The notes beneath the pieces were generated by a model. The model saw only the letters and a list, made by a program, of their open reading frames with translations. It ran no database searches and had not been told where the DNA came from. From UBA7803 sp041690675 (GTDB lineage: Bacteria > Pseudomonadota > Gammaproteobacteria > Pseudomonadales > Azotimanducaceae), in NCBI GenBank assembly GCA_041690675.1, contig JAWLGU010000010.1, positions 8,990 through 72,989 on the forward strand: a stretch of 64,000 nt of DNA. Direction: 5' to 3'. Below, one piece after another: positions 43,606-53,582 of the stretch; the first letter of the stretch is position 1; each line of letters begins with the position of its first letter. A program made the position numbers and the translations under genes.

Positions 43606-43821
43606 ATGCCCAGCGTGAAAGTAAAGGAAAACGAACCCTTCGACGTGGCCCTGCGGCGCTTCAAGCGCTCCTGCGAGAAAGCCGGCGTGCTTTCCGAGGT
43701 GCGTCGCCGCGAGTTCTACGAGAAGCCCACCTCGGTGCGCAAGCGCAAGGCGGCTGCGGCGGTCAAGCGCCACGCGAAGAAGCTGCAGCGCGAAGCGCGG
43801 CGGTTCGAGCGCAACTACTGA
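43606..43821 (+). CDS. rpsU: 30S ribosomal protein S21
   Basis: 71 residues starting MPSVKVKENEPFDVALRRFK, the universal S21 sequence, with a Lys/Arg-rich C-terminal helix. S21 helps base-pairing of mRNA with the anti-Shine-Dalgarno end of 16S rRNA. First gene of the macromolecular synthesis operon (ribosome, primase, sigma-70). Promoter at 43506-43534. Its own ribosome site is poor. Confidence 0.97.
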   Translation: MPSVKVKENEPFDVALRRFKRSCEKAGVLSEVRRREFYEKPTSVRKRKAAAAVKRHAKKLQREARRFERNY

Positions 43822-43846
43822 TCGCATAGTACAATCGCACAGATCC

Positions 43847-43866
43847 GGCCCCGCACCCCCGGGGCC
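43847..43866 (+). other. Stem-loop between rpsU and yqeY
   Basis: GGCCCCG, a six-base loop, CGGGGCC: a perfect 7-bp GC stem 25 bases after the rpsU stop. No T-run follows, so it is not a full intrinsic terminator. It may stabilise the rpsU mRNA or attenuate transcription into the primase and sigma genes, as the rpsU-dnaG gap does in E. coli. Confidence 0.55.
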
Positions 43867-43931
43867 CCCTCATCCGGCCGAGCCGACTCGCGGCCTGGCC
43901 GATAGAACCCTTCAAGCCTCGGAGCGTCCTC

Positions 43932-44387
43932 ATGCCCGAGTCCGAGATCAAGAAACGCATCCTCGAGGCCACCACGGCCGCCATGCGGGCGCGCAGCAAG
44001 GACCGGCTGGCTGCGCTGCGTCTGGTCAACGCCGAGATCAAGCGGGTGGAAGTGGACGAGCGCCGGGAGCTCGGCGACAACGACGTTCTGGTGATCCTGA
44101 ACCGCATGCTCAAGCAGCGCCAGGACTCCCTCAATCAGTACGAGGCCGCCGGCCGGGACGATCTGGCAGAGCAGGAACGCTTCGAGATCGGCGTGGTGCA
44201 GGAATTCATGCCGGAGCCCTTGGGAGAGGACGAGCTCGAAGGCCTCATCGCCGGCGCCATCAAGGCCACCGGGGCGGAATCCATGCGCGACATGGGCAAG
44301 GTCATGGGCGTGCTGAAGCCGCAGATCCAGGGTCGCGCCGACATGGGCGCGGTGAGCGCCAAGGTGAAGGCGCGGCTGAATCCCTGA
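43932..44387 (+). CDS. yqeY: GatB/YqeY domain protein
   Basis: 151 residues, all-helical. SEIKKRILEATTAAMRARSK, LRLVNAEIKRVEVDERREL, LNRMLKQRQDSLNQYEAAGR and the C-terminal GatB/YqeY tail QGRADMGAVSAKVKARL are the family pattern. Related to the tRNA-binding tail of GatB; function uncertain. Placement between rpsU and dnaG is conserved in pseudomonads. Confidence 0.93.
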   Translation: MPESEIKKRILEATTAAMRARSKDRLAALRLVNAEIKRVEVDERRELGDNDVLVILNRMLKQRQDSLNQYEAAGRDDLAEQERFEIGVVQEFMPEPLGEDELEGLIAGAIKATGAESMRDMGKVMGVLKPQIQGRADMGAVSAKVKARLNP

Positions 44388-44498
44388 AACCGCAGCGCGG
44401 CACGCGGGCTGCGGCGCCGCGGACAAATTCGGAACACGGCAGCCGGTTCGCTCTGCTATGGTTCGCTCCGGCACGAGCACTGAGGGCAGCGAACAAGA

Positions 44499-45908
44499 AT
44501 GAAACCCGTCATCCCCGTCATCCTCGCCGGCGGAACCGGCAGCCGGCTCTGGCCGCTTTCCCGCGAGCTGTTTCCCAAGCAATTCCACGCGCTGTTCGGC
44601 GACGACTCGCTGTTGCAGAGCACGCTGCGCCGGGCGGGCAAGGCCTCCGACCAGCCGCCGGTGATCGTCTGCAACGAGGAGCACCGGTTCCTGGTGGCGG
44701 AGCAGTGCCGGGAGCTCGGCGCCCGCTGGCAGCGCATCGTCCTGGAGCCGGAGGGGCGCAACACGGCGCCGGCCATCGCCCTGGCGGCGCTGGAGGTGTG
44801 CCGGGTCCATGGTGACGGCATCCTGCTGGTGCTGCCTTCGGATCACCTCATCACTGACTCCGACGCGTTCGTGCTCGCCGCCCGGCGGGCGGTGGCCGCG
44901 GCGGAGCAGGGGGGGCTCGTGACCTTCGGCATCCAGCCCACGGCGGCGGAAACGGGCTATGGCTACATCTGCGCGCCGGGAGCGGCGGTGGGCGATGCCG
45001 CGGTGCCCGTGCGCTCCTTCGAGGAAAAGCCGGATCCGGCCCGGGCTACCGAGCTGTTTGCCTCGGGCGAGCACTTCTGGAACAGCGGCATGTTCGTCTT
45101 CGGTGCCGAAGCCTACCTGGAGGAGCTCGGCCGCTGGCGGCCGGAGATGCTGGCCAAGGTGAAGGCCGGCTACGCGGATGGCGCCACGGATCTGGATTTC
45201 TTCCGCCCGGGATCGGCGTTCCTGGAAAGCCCGGCGGATTCCATCGACTACGCGGTGATGGAGCACACGGACCGCGCCATGGTGGTGCCGGCCGCCTTCG
45301 GCTGGAGTGACGTGGGCTCCTGGTCCGCCATCTGGAATGCCTCCTCCCAGGACGAGCACGGCAACCACCTCGCCGGCGACGTGCTGGCGGTGGGCACCCG
45401 GGATTCCTACGTGCTCGCCCAGGACCGGCTGGTGGGAACCATCGGTGTGGAGAACCTGGTGGTGGTGGAGACCTCCGACGCGGTGCTGGTGGCCCACAAG
45501 GACCGGGTTCAGGACGTCAAGAAGGTGGTGGAGAAGCTGAAGGGCTGCGCCCGGGACGAGTACCTGTATCATCGCGAAGTGTTCCGTCCGTGGGGCAGCT
45601 ACGAAGGTGTGCAGCACGGCGAGCGCTATCAGGTGAAGCGCATCAAGGTGAAGCCGGGCGAGCGCCTCTCCTTGCAGATGCACCACCACCGCAGCGAGCA
45701 CTGGATCGTGGTGCGCGGCACCGCCGAGGTGACCCGCGGCGAGGAGGTCTTCACCCTCACGGAGAACGAGAGCACCTACATCCCCCTGGGTGTGACCCAT
45801 CGGCTGGCCAACCCGGGCAAGCTGACCCTCGAGCTCATCGAGGTGCAGGTGGGGGCTTATCTCGGGGAGGACGACATCGTGCGGTTCGAGGATCAGTACG
45901 GCCGGTGA
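44499..45908 (+). CDS. manC: Mannose-1-phosphate guanylyltransferase / mannose-6-phosphate isomerase
   Basis: 469 residues, bifunctional type II enzyme. N-terminal pyrophosphorylase: ILAGGTGSRLWPLSRE, PKQF, LVLPSDHLI and FEEKPD. C-terminal cupin isomerase: RPWGSYEGVQHGERYQVK, LSLQMHHHRSEHWIVV and ESTYIPLGVTHRL with metal His residues. Makes GDP-mannose for surface polysaccharide; the glycosyltransferase cluster begins about 6 kb away. It interrupts yqeY-dnaG. An extended -10-like TGCTATGGT at 44454-44462 may let it be transcribed separately. Confidence 0.94.
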   Translation: MKPVIPVILAGGTGSRLWPLSRELFPKQFHALFGDDSLLQSTLRRAGKASDQPPVIVCNEEHRFLVAEQCRELGARWQRIVLEPEGRNTAPAIALAALEVCRVHGDGILLVLPSDHLITDSDAFVLAARRAVAAAEQGGLVTFGIQPTAAETGYGYICAPGAAVGDAAVPVRSFEEKPDPARATELFASGEHFWNSGMFVFGAEAYLEELGRWRPEMLAKVKAGYADGATDLDFFRPGSAFLESPADSIDYAVMEHTDRAMVVPAAFGWSDVGSWSAIWNASSQDEHGNHLAGDVLAVGTRDSYVLAQDRLVGTIGVENLVVVETSDAVLVAHKDRVQDVKKVVEKLKGCARDEYLYHREVFRPWGSYEGVQHGERYQVKRIKVKPGERLSLQMHHHRSEHWIVVRGTAEVTRGEEVFTLTENESTYIPLGVTHRLANPGKLTLELIEVQVGAYLGEDDIVRFEDQYGR

Positions 45909-45931
45909 ATCCGTGTTAGATTGACGGAGCC

Positions 45932-47671
45932 ATGGGCCGCATCCCCCAATCCTTCATCAACGACCTGCTGGGCCGCATCGACGTGGTGGACGTGGTGGAC
46001 GCGCGGCTCACTCTGAAGAAGGCCGGGAAGGAATACCGGGCCCTGTGCCCGTTTCACAATGAGAAGACCCCGTCGTTCTGGGTGAGCCCGGAGAAGCAGT
46101 TCTACCATTGCTTCGGTTGCGGCGCGAGCGGCACGGCGCTCACCTTCCTCATGGAATTCGACCGCATGGAGTTCGTCGAGGCCGTGGAGACCCTGGCGGC
46201 CCTGGCGGGGGTGGAGGTGCCGCGGGAAGACTCCGGGCGGCCGCACCAGGATCACGGCGACCTCTACGCGGTGATGGCCCAGGCGGAGCGCCACTTCCGC
46301 CGGTCGCTGAAGGAATCAGCGGCGGCGGTGGCGTACCTGAAGCAGCGGGGTCTTTCGGGGGAGGTGGCGCGGGATTTCGGCATCGGCTTCGCCCCCGATT
46401 CGTGGGACGGCCTCAAGACCTCGTTGGGCTCCGTGCCCGAAGCCAAGTTGCTGGAGGCGGGGCTCCTGACCCGCAGCGACAGCGGCCGTGTGTACGACCG
46501 CTTCCGCGGCCGGGTCATGTTTCCCATCCGCGACACGCGCGGCCGCATCATCGGTTTCGGCGGCCGCCTGACCGGCACGGACGGGGACGGCCCGAAGTAT
46601 CTCAACTCCCCCGAGACGCCGCTGTTCCACAAGGGCCGGGAGCTCTACGGCCTGTACGAGGCGCGGCGCGCCCTGCGCAAGCTCGAGGCGCTGATCGTGG
46701 TGGAGGGTTACATGGACGTGGTGGCGCTGGCCCAGGCGGGCATCGCCAACGCCGTGGCGACCCTCGGCACCTCGGCCACCCCCGAGCACTTCCAGAAGCT
46801 GTTCCGGTACGCCGGCGAGGTGGTCTGCTGCTTCGACGGCGACAACGCCGGCCGGCAGGCCGCCTGGCGGGCCCTGGAATCGGCGCTGCCCCACCTCGGC
46901 GAGGGGCGCCAGCTCAAGTTCATGTTCCTGCCGGACGGCGAGGACCCGGACAGTCTGGTGCGCGCCCGCGGCAAGGCCGCCTTCCTCGCTCTCGCCGATG
47001 CCGCGGAGCCCGCCATCGAGTACCTGTTCAACCGGCTGAAGCTCGGCCTGGATCTGGGCAACCTGGATCACCGGGCGCGGCTGGCGAATCTGGCCGCACC
47101 CATGATCGAGAAGGTGCCTGACGGCATCCTCAGAGAGCTCATGGGCCGGCGGCTGGAGGAACTCACCGGTTTCAGCGGCGCGAGCCTGCCCCGGTCCGGC
47201 GCCGGCGCCGGTGGTGGCGATCCGGCGGTTGTGAGCCGGCCCCTGGCGGCGCCCCGATTGTCGTCTCTGTCACGACGCCTGCTGGCGCGGCTGCTGCAGC
47301 ATCCGCGGGTGGTGCTCTGCGTGCCCCGGGAAGCGCGCCAGGCCCTGCTGGAGCAGGCGGATTCGGATCTTTTTCTACAAATAGTCAAATATCTGGACGA
47401 AAATCCGGAGGCGGATACCTCGGCGATCCTCGGCCGCTGGTCCGGCACCGCCGAGCACGGCGTGCTCCTGGGCCTGCTGAACGGGGCGCCGCGTCTGCCG
47501 GAAGAAGCCGTTCAGGGCGAATTCGCCGAAGGCGTGACCCAGTACCTCGAGCAACGCCACCGTGCGGAGCGCCACCGGCGGCTCGCGCGGGTGCAACAGG
47601 AGCCGACGCGGGAAGAGTTCCTCGCCTGGTGGGCGCTGCGCCGCAACGCCACCGATCCGGAACGTGGCTGA
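45932..47671 (+). CDS. dnaG: DNA primase
   Basis: 579 residues. Zinc finger CPFHNEKTPSF...HCFGCG near 40-65, primase core, TOPRIM motif VVEGYMDVVAL near 254 and DGDNAG near 297, then a C-terminal DnaB-binding domain. Ribosome site GGAG before ATG. Makes RNA primers for replication. Between it and rpoD are 175 bases with a separate promoter and a stem-loop. Confidence 0.96.
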   Translation: MGRIPQSFINDLLGRIDVVDVVDARLTLKKAGKEYRALCPFHNEKTPSFWVSPEKQFYHCFGCGASGTALTFLMEFDRMEFVEAVETLAALAGVEVPREDSGRPHQDHGDLYAVMAQAERHFRRSLKESAAAVAYLKQRGLSGEVARDFGIGFAPDSWDGLKTSLGSVPEAKLLEAGLLTRSDSGRVYDRFRGRVMFPIRDTRGRIIGFGGRLTGTDGDGPKYLNSPETPLFHKGRELYGLYEARRALRKLEALIVVEGYMDVVALAQAGIANAVATLGTSATPEHFQKLFRYAGEVVCCFDGDNAGRQAAWRALESALPHLGEGRQLKFMFLPDGEDPDSLVRARGKAAFLALADAAEPAIEYLFNRLKLGLDLGNLDHRARLANLAAPMIEKVPDGILRELMGRRLEELTGFSGASLPRSGAGAGGGDPAVVSRPLAAPRLSSLSRRLLARLLQHPRVVLCVPREARQALLEQADSDLFLQIVKYLDENPEADTSAILGRWSGTAEHGVLLGLLNGAPRLPEEAVQGEFAEGVTQYLEQRHRAERHRRLARVQQEPTREEFLAWWALRRNATDPERG

Positions 47672-47742
47672 ATAAAGGGCAATGAACCTGGCCGAACGCG
47701 GCGGGTCGAACCGGGTCTAATTGACCAGTTGCAATTTTATGG

Positions 47743-47768
47743 TTGACCCTCACTTATCTGGCTATAAT
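47743..47768 (+). promoter_or_regulatory. Internal promoter of rpoD
   Basis: Consensus -10 TATAAT (47763-47768) with TTGACC at 47743-47748, but only 14 bases apart, shorter than the usual 16-18. A second TTGACC lies at 47721. The -10 is convincing; the -35 assignment is not. Confidence 0.5.
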
Positions 47769-47795
47769 GCCGGGTTTGGCTGGGGGGCATGGTCC

Positions 47796-47813
47796 CGCGC
47801 CGTTGGGGGCGCG
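47796..47813 (+). other. Stem-loop in rpoD leader
   Basis: CGCGCC, six-base loop, GGCGCG: a 6-bp GC stem 33 bases before the rpoD start codon. Without a T-run it is not a terminator; it could be an RNA processing or stability site in the dnaG-rpoD transcript. Confidence 0.4.
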
Positions 47814-47846
47814 AGGCCGACGACTATTTCACTCTACCGAGGTGAT

Positions 47847-49685
<1,839 letters not shown>

Positions 49686-49731
49686 CGTCTGCCGAGCGGT
49701 CCCGGCCGCTCGCTTCTGCTGAAGCTCCGAA

Positions 49732-49767
49732 GGGGCCTCCGTTACGGCGGAGGCCCCTTTTGTTTTT
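49732..49767 (+). terminator. Intrinsic terminator of the rpoD operon
   Basis: GGGGCCTCCG, loop TTACGG, CGGAGGCCCC, then TTTTGTTTTT. A perfect 10-bp stem with T-tract: the strongest terminator in the window. Confidence 0.95.
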
Positions 49768-49829
49768 GGCGTTGAGTCGCCACTCGGATGGTTCCATAAT
49801 GGCGCCAATTCGGAACCCAGGGAGCTGCA

Positions 49830-50108
49830 ATGGCCACGCTCTCGATCAAGAACGTGCCCCAGGACGTCGTCGACCGACTCCGGCAACGGGCTCAGAGAAA
49901 CCACCGGTCGATGCAGGGGGAGCTGATGGCTCTGCTGTGCGCGGCGGTGGAAGCCGAAGCTGGCGGCGCTCATGTGGCCGAGGCAACCGAGGGCGGACCT
50001 GTGGCTATCGAGGAGATCGCTGCCGAACACAAGGCCCGATGGCCGGAACCTTTTCCAGCGTCTCCCCCCGCCGTGGAGCTGATCCGAAGCGATCGCGATG
50101 CCCGTTGA
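49830..50108 (+). CDS. FitA/VapB-type ribbon-helix-helix antitoxin
   Basis: 92 residues. MATLSIKNVPQDVVDRLRQR followed by NHRSMQGELMALL is the ribbon-helix-helix fold of FitA antitoxins; the C-terminal tail (after about 60) would wrap around the toxin. Binds its own promoter as toxin-antitoxin complex in known systems. The promoter must lie in the 62 bases after the rpoD terminator. Overlaps the toxin gene by 11 bases. Confidence 0.85.
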   Translation: MATLSIKNVPQDVVDRLRQRAQRNHRSMQGELMALLCAAVEAEAGGAHVAEATEGGPVAIEEIAAEHKARWPEPFPASPPAVELIRSDRDAR

Positions 50109-50538
50109 ATCGCCTGGTGAGCTGGTCGTGGCCGAGCCCAAGGGCCGGTATGCGGTCCGGCCACCCATGGTGGTTGACTGCAGCATCCTCGCAGTGGTGC
50201 TCTTCGACGAGCCGGAGCGGGAGCGTGCCGCGGCGGTGCTCGCGGGGCACGAGCTCTTCGCTCCGGACCTGGTGGACCACGAGTTGGTGAGCGTCGCCGT
50301 CAAGAAGGCCCGGCAGGGTATGGACGAGGTCGTCCAACAAGGTCTGGTCGATTCGACGCGGCTTCGGTTGACCCGCTGCCGCGTGGACGTGAGCAGCCAG
50401 TGGAGGCTGGCGCTCCAGTACGATCTCACGGCCTACGATGCGGCTTACTTGTGGCTTGCCGAGGAGCTGCACGCCCCGCTCGCCACCTTCGATCGCCGGC
50501 TTGGCGCAGCGGCGCGGCGGCACCTCGGCGGCGAGTGA
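50098..50538 (+). CDS. PIN-domain toxin (FitB/VapC type)
   Basis: 146 residues from ATG 50098; an inner ATG at 50167 would give 123 residues starting just before the PIN fold (MVVDCSILAVVLF). The acidic nuclease residues are in place: Asp in VVDCSI, Glu in DHELVS, Asp in YDAAYLWLA and Asp in LATFDRRL. Probably a ribonuclease neutralised by the upstream antitoxin. Sits between rpoD and uspE; stops converge 10 bases from uspE. Confidence 0.85.
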   Translation: MPVESPGELVVAEPKGRYAVRPPMVVDCSILAVVLFDEPERERAAAVLAGHELFAPDLVDHELVSVAVKKARQGMDEVVQQGLVDSTRLRLTRCRVDVSSQWRLALQYDLTAYDAAYLWLAEELHAPLATFDRRLGAAARRHLGGE

Positions 50539-50548
50539 GCAAGGTCGC

Positions 50549-51436
50549 TCAGGGTTTCAGTGCCAGCACGTCGCAGCGCGCCCGGTCCAGCACCTTCTCC
50601 GCCGAGTTGCCGATCACCCGGGCAGCGACGCCGCGCCGGGCGGTGGTGCCCATGACCAGCAGGTCCGCCTTCAGCTTGGCGGAGAGGCGGTTCACCGCCT
50701 GCCCCACTTTGCCCATGGCAACGTGGAGCCGCTCCTCGGGCACCCCGTAGGGCGCGGCCAGCTCCGCGAGCCGCTGCCGGCCCCGCACCACGGCATCCTG
50801 TTTGAAGGCGCGGGGATCCGGGATGCCGAGCTGGCTCAGTGCCCGGGGCACTTCCACCGCATAGACACAGTGCAGCTCGCCGCCGTGCAGCTCGACGAAA
50901 TCCTGGGCGGCCCGCAACACCTTTCCGTTCAGCACCTCGTGGGCCCGGTCGTCCACCCGCAGGTCCAGGGCCGCCAGCACCCGGGGCTTGCGCCGCCAGG
51001 GGGTGGAGGTGCACAGCAGCACCGGGGCGGGGCACAGCCGCAGGAGCTGCCAGTCCAGGGGCGTCTGCAGCAGGGTCTGGGTCTGATGAATGGCCTTTAT
51101 CACCAGATCGTCGCGCTGCTCGGCCACCCGGTTCGCCACCCACTCGGCGATGCCTTTCACCCACACGACCTCGAGGCTCAGGTCCTTGAACATGCCGTGA
51201 GCGTCGCGCACCTGGTCGCGCAGCCACTCGGTGCGCTCCCGGACGATCTCCTTCTTGATGGCGCGGCGCTGATGAGCGTCGAAGATGTCCTTCTGGTCGT
51301 ACATGGGGTGGTACGCGAAGGAGGCGAGATGCAGGTGCGCGCCTGTCTTGGTCTGCAGCGCCAGCGCCCGCGCGAGCGCGGTCTGCTCGTGCTTCGGTTT
51401 GTCCATGACGACGAGAATGTTCTTGGGCGCGGGCAT
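50549..51436 (-). CDS. uspE: Universal stress protein with tandem Usp domains (UspE-like)
   Basis: 295 residues made of two Usp domains. Domain 1 (about 1-150) begins KNILVVMDKPKHEQTAL; domain 2 (about 155-295) begins PRVLAALDL and has the nucleotide-binding pattern MGTTARRGVAARVIGNSAE. The pattern TDWHLLRxCP of E. coli UspE is seen as LDWQLLRLCPAPVLL. Start at MPAPKNILVV with GGAG-type site upstream. Likely induced by starvation or oxygen limitation, as in relatives. Confidence 0.88.
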   Translation of the reverse strand: MPAPKNILVVMDKPKHEQTALARALALQTKTGAHLHLASFAYHPMYDQKDIFDAHQRRAIKKEIVRERTEWLRDQVRDAHGMFKDLSLEVVWVKGIAEWVANRVAEQRDDLVIKAIHQTQTLLQTPLDWQLLRLCPAPVLLCTSTPWRRKPRVLAALDLRVDDRAHEVLNGKVLRAAQDFVELHGGELHCVYAVEVPRALSQLGIPDPRAFKQDAVVRGRQRLAELAAPYGVPEERLHVAMGKVGQAVNRLSAKLKADLLVMGTTARRGVAARVIGNSAEKVLDRARCDVLALKP

Positions 51437-51470
51437 GTGGGCTCCTTCAGAAATGCGGTGATCGGCGCGA

Positions 51471-52133
51471 TTACAGGTGCGCGCGCAGGCGCAGGTTGTA
51501 AGTATCCACGTCCAGAACCTGGACGTCATGGCGGGTGAAGCCGATCTCGGCGGAGAAACGCGGAGCGAAACGCCAGTCGAAGCCGAAACCCCACACGAGG
51601 CCGGTTTCGTCGTCCGGGTCGGCGAAGGGGATCTCCGTGACGATTCCTAAAACGGGGCGGCCTACTATGGGGCCGGCGGAACCCAAGAATGCGAACGTGC
51701 TTCCCTCTGCGTCGAACCAGGTCTGGCTGAGGCCGAGGCGCCAGGTCGCGTCGATGTGCTCCGTCAGCGGGAAGCTCAGGCGCCCGGCGAGGTACGCGGA
51801 TTCGGCTTCGAGACGGGGCGTTTCCGCCGGTCCGACATTGATGCCGGTCGAATGCCGGCCCAAGTCGGCATAACCCACCTCCACGGCCACGAAGCGGTTG
51901 ATCTCGTAGCCGAGAAAGGCGCTCCAGGTGCCGTCGTCGTCATCGAAGGGCAGGCCGTCCAGCGGCACCGCGTCGGGGAGGCCCGGCCCGGTCGTCAGCC
52001 GAAGGCCGTCGGTGCTGGCCGTTCCGTCCACTTCGGCCAGGCCGATGCTCGCTCCCAGGTACAACGGCCCGTCGCGGGCCGTGGCAGGGGCGGCGACCGT
52101 GATCGCAGCCATCAGCAGGATTGCCTTGACCAT
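51471..52133 (-). CDS. Outer-membrane beta-barrel protein (OmpW/OmpA-like)
   Basis: 220 residues: signal peptide cut after PATA, then alternating strands LYLGASIGLAEVDG, WSAFLGYEINRFVAVEVGYADLG, AYLAGRLSFPLTEHID, GFGFDWRFAPRFSAEIGFTRH. The ending DTYNLRLRAHL lacks the usual terminal Phe. No known enzymatic motif, so function is unclear; it may be a small porin. The 228-base gap 52134-52361 to the next gene shows no convincing promoter. Confidence 0.75.
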   Translation of the reverse strand: MVKAILLMAAITVAAPATARDGPLYLGASIGLAEVDGTASTDGLRLTTGPGLPDAVPLDGLPFDDDDGTWSAFLGYEINRFVAVEVGYADLGRHSTGINVGPAETPRLEAESAYLAGRLSFPLTEHIDATWRLGLSQTWFDAEGSTFAFLGSAGPIVGRPVLGIVTEIPFADPDDETGLVWGFGFDWRFAPRFSAEIGFTRHDVQVLDVDTYNLRLRAHL

Positions 52134-52361
52134 TCTCCCCCCTCTCTAGTTCTTCTTGTTGGGAGCGCCCGTGCGGGAGTTGGGCGCCAGGATGAGAATA
52201 TCGGGGCCGAGACGTTGTGTGAAGCAATGGCCATGGCGAATCTCGGGGAATGGGTTACGCTTGACCGGTAATCCAGCGAATCATCCGTCGCCGTCGATGC
52301 CTTTCAATCGCCGTGTCTCTGCCTTCACTCGTGCCGCCTGGCTTTTGAGCGGGTCTCCCTG

Positions 52362-53582
52362 GTGTCGGTGAGGCCCTGCGAAGGGCGATCTCAGGCAGCC
52401 CCCGCATTCACGGACACCGGGTTCTGGCCGGCGACATCCTGGGCCGAGAAGGTCTATGGCGGACTGTTCGCGTTGCTCGTTCTGAGCTTCTACTTCTTCC
52501 CGGATCAGGCCGGGCGCAACCTCATTCTTTATGCCACGGCGCTCGCGGCCCACGCGTTCCTGGGGGACGCCAGGCTGTGGAAGTATGCTTATGGCCGTCC
52601 GGCGGGCTGGGCCGTGCTGTCGCTGGTCCTGCCGCCGCTTCTGTCCCTCGCGTGGAGCTCGGGCGCAGGACCCGATGCGCTGAAGCGCCTGTCCATCGCG
52701 GCCTACTGCCTGTTGCTGGTCTACCTCGGCGCCGCGCGGCTGTTGCCCCGTTGGCGCCATCTGGTCGACCCACTCGCCGTGCTGATGCTGATGGCGGGCA
52801 ACGTGGCCAGTCTGGCGGCGGTAGTGAGCTGGCTCATCTACGGCTCGAGCCCCGGTGTGATTCGCCTGGAAGGGGTCTGGGGCCTCGACAACCCCGTGCA
52901 TGGATCGATTCTGCTGCTTGCCAGCACGCTCGTGGTGCTGTGGCAGATCGTCACGGGGCGGCGTGGGCTGGTCTGGCTCGGCGCCATGATCGTGCCGCTG
53001 ACGTACGTGATGCTGGCCGGCAGCCGCATGGCCATGGCGGCCTACCTCGTGGTGGTCATCGCGATGGTGGCATCGCAGGGACGGCGGGCCGCCGGTGTGG
53101 TGGCCGGCAGCATCCTCGGGGTCGCTGCGATTACCGTTGGGCTGGTGGGAGTCGATACCGCGGCCGAGATCTGGCTCGCCCGCGGCATCTCGTTCCGCGA
53201 CGTCGTGTGGGAGCAGGTTTGGTTGGCCTATCGCGAGTGCAACCCGCTCATCGGATGCGGCATCGGCACGCCGCTCGACATCGGCTTCGGCGGAGTGGCG
53301 AGCCATCGAGCCCACAGCATTTTTCTCGCCGCCCTCTACCACCAGGGGCTGCTCGGGCTCGCCATCTTCGCGGGCGCCCTCGGTTGGCTGGTCCATCGGG
53401 GCTTTCGCTACGGGGGCCGGGTGCAGGGTTGGGTTTGGGCCTTGGGTTTCGTGCTGCTCGCGAACCTCACCAGCGGCCACCACGTGCTGGTGCGGGCTTC
53501 CCTGTTCTGGCCGTGCTTCTGGATCCCCGTCATGATCCTGGCCGCTACCGGTACGGGAAGCTCGCGAGCAAACGGGACTTGA
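52362..53582 (+). CDS. O-antigen ligase / polymerase-like membrane protein (WaaL/Wzy_C)
   Basis: 406 residues from a GTG, with about ten to twelve membrane spans and a large periplasmic loop around 270-320. The Wzy_C-type core is AGSRMAMAAYLVVV, NPLIGCGIGTP and ASHRAHSIFLAALYHQGLLGLAIFAGAL, where the HxxxL His is typical of ligases and polymerases. WaaL attaches polymer to lipid A core and Wzy polymerises repeat units; these cannot be told apart here. Converges on the pyruvyl transferase gene with a 38-base overlap. Confidence 0.82.
   Translation: MSVRPCEGRSQAAPAFTDTGFWPATSWAEKVYGGLFALLVLSFYFFPDQAGRNLILYATALAAHAFLGDARLWKYAYGRPAGWAVLSLVLPPLLSLAWSSGAGPDALKRLSIAAYCLLLVYLGAARLLPRWRHLVDPLAVLMLMAGNVASLAAVVSWLIYGSSPGVIRLEGVWGLDNPVHGSILLLASTLVVLWQIVTGRRGLVWLGAMIVPLTYVMLAGSRMAMAAYLVVVIAMVASQGRRAAGVVAGSILGVAAITVGLVGVDTAAEIWLARGISFRDVVWEQVWLAYRECNPLIGCGIGTPLDIGFGGVASHRAHSIFLAALYHQGLLGLAIFAGALGWLVHRGFRYGGRVQGWVWALGFVLLANLTSGHHVLVRASLFWPCFWIPVMILAATGTGSSRANGT

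Noticed and set aside
47721..47726. First TTGACC before rpoD as a -35 element
   Set aside because: No -10 at suitable distance; the TATAAT at 47763 is far too distant.
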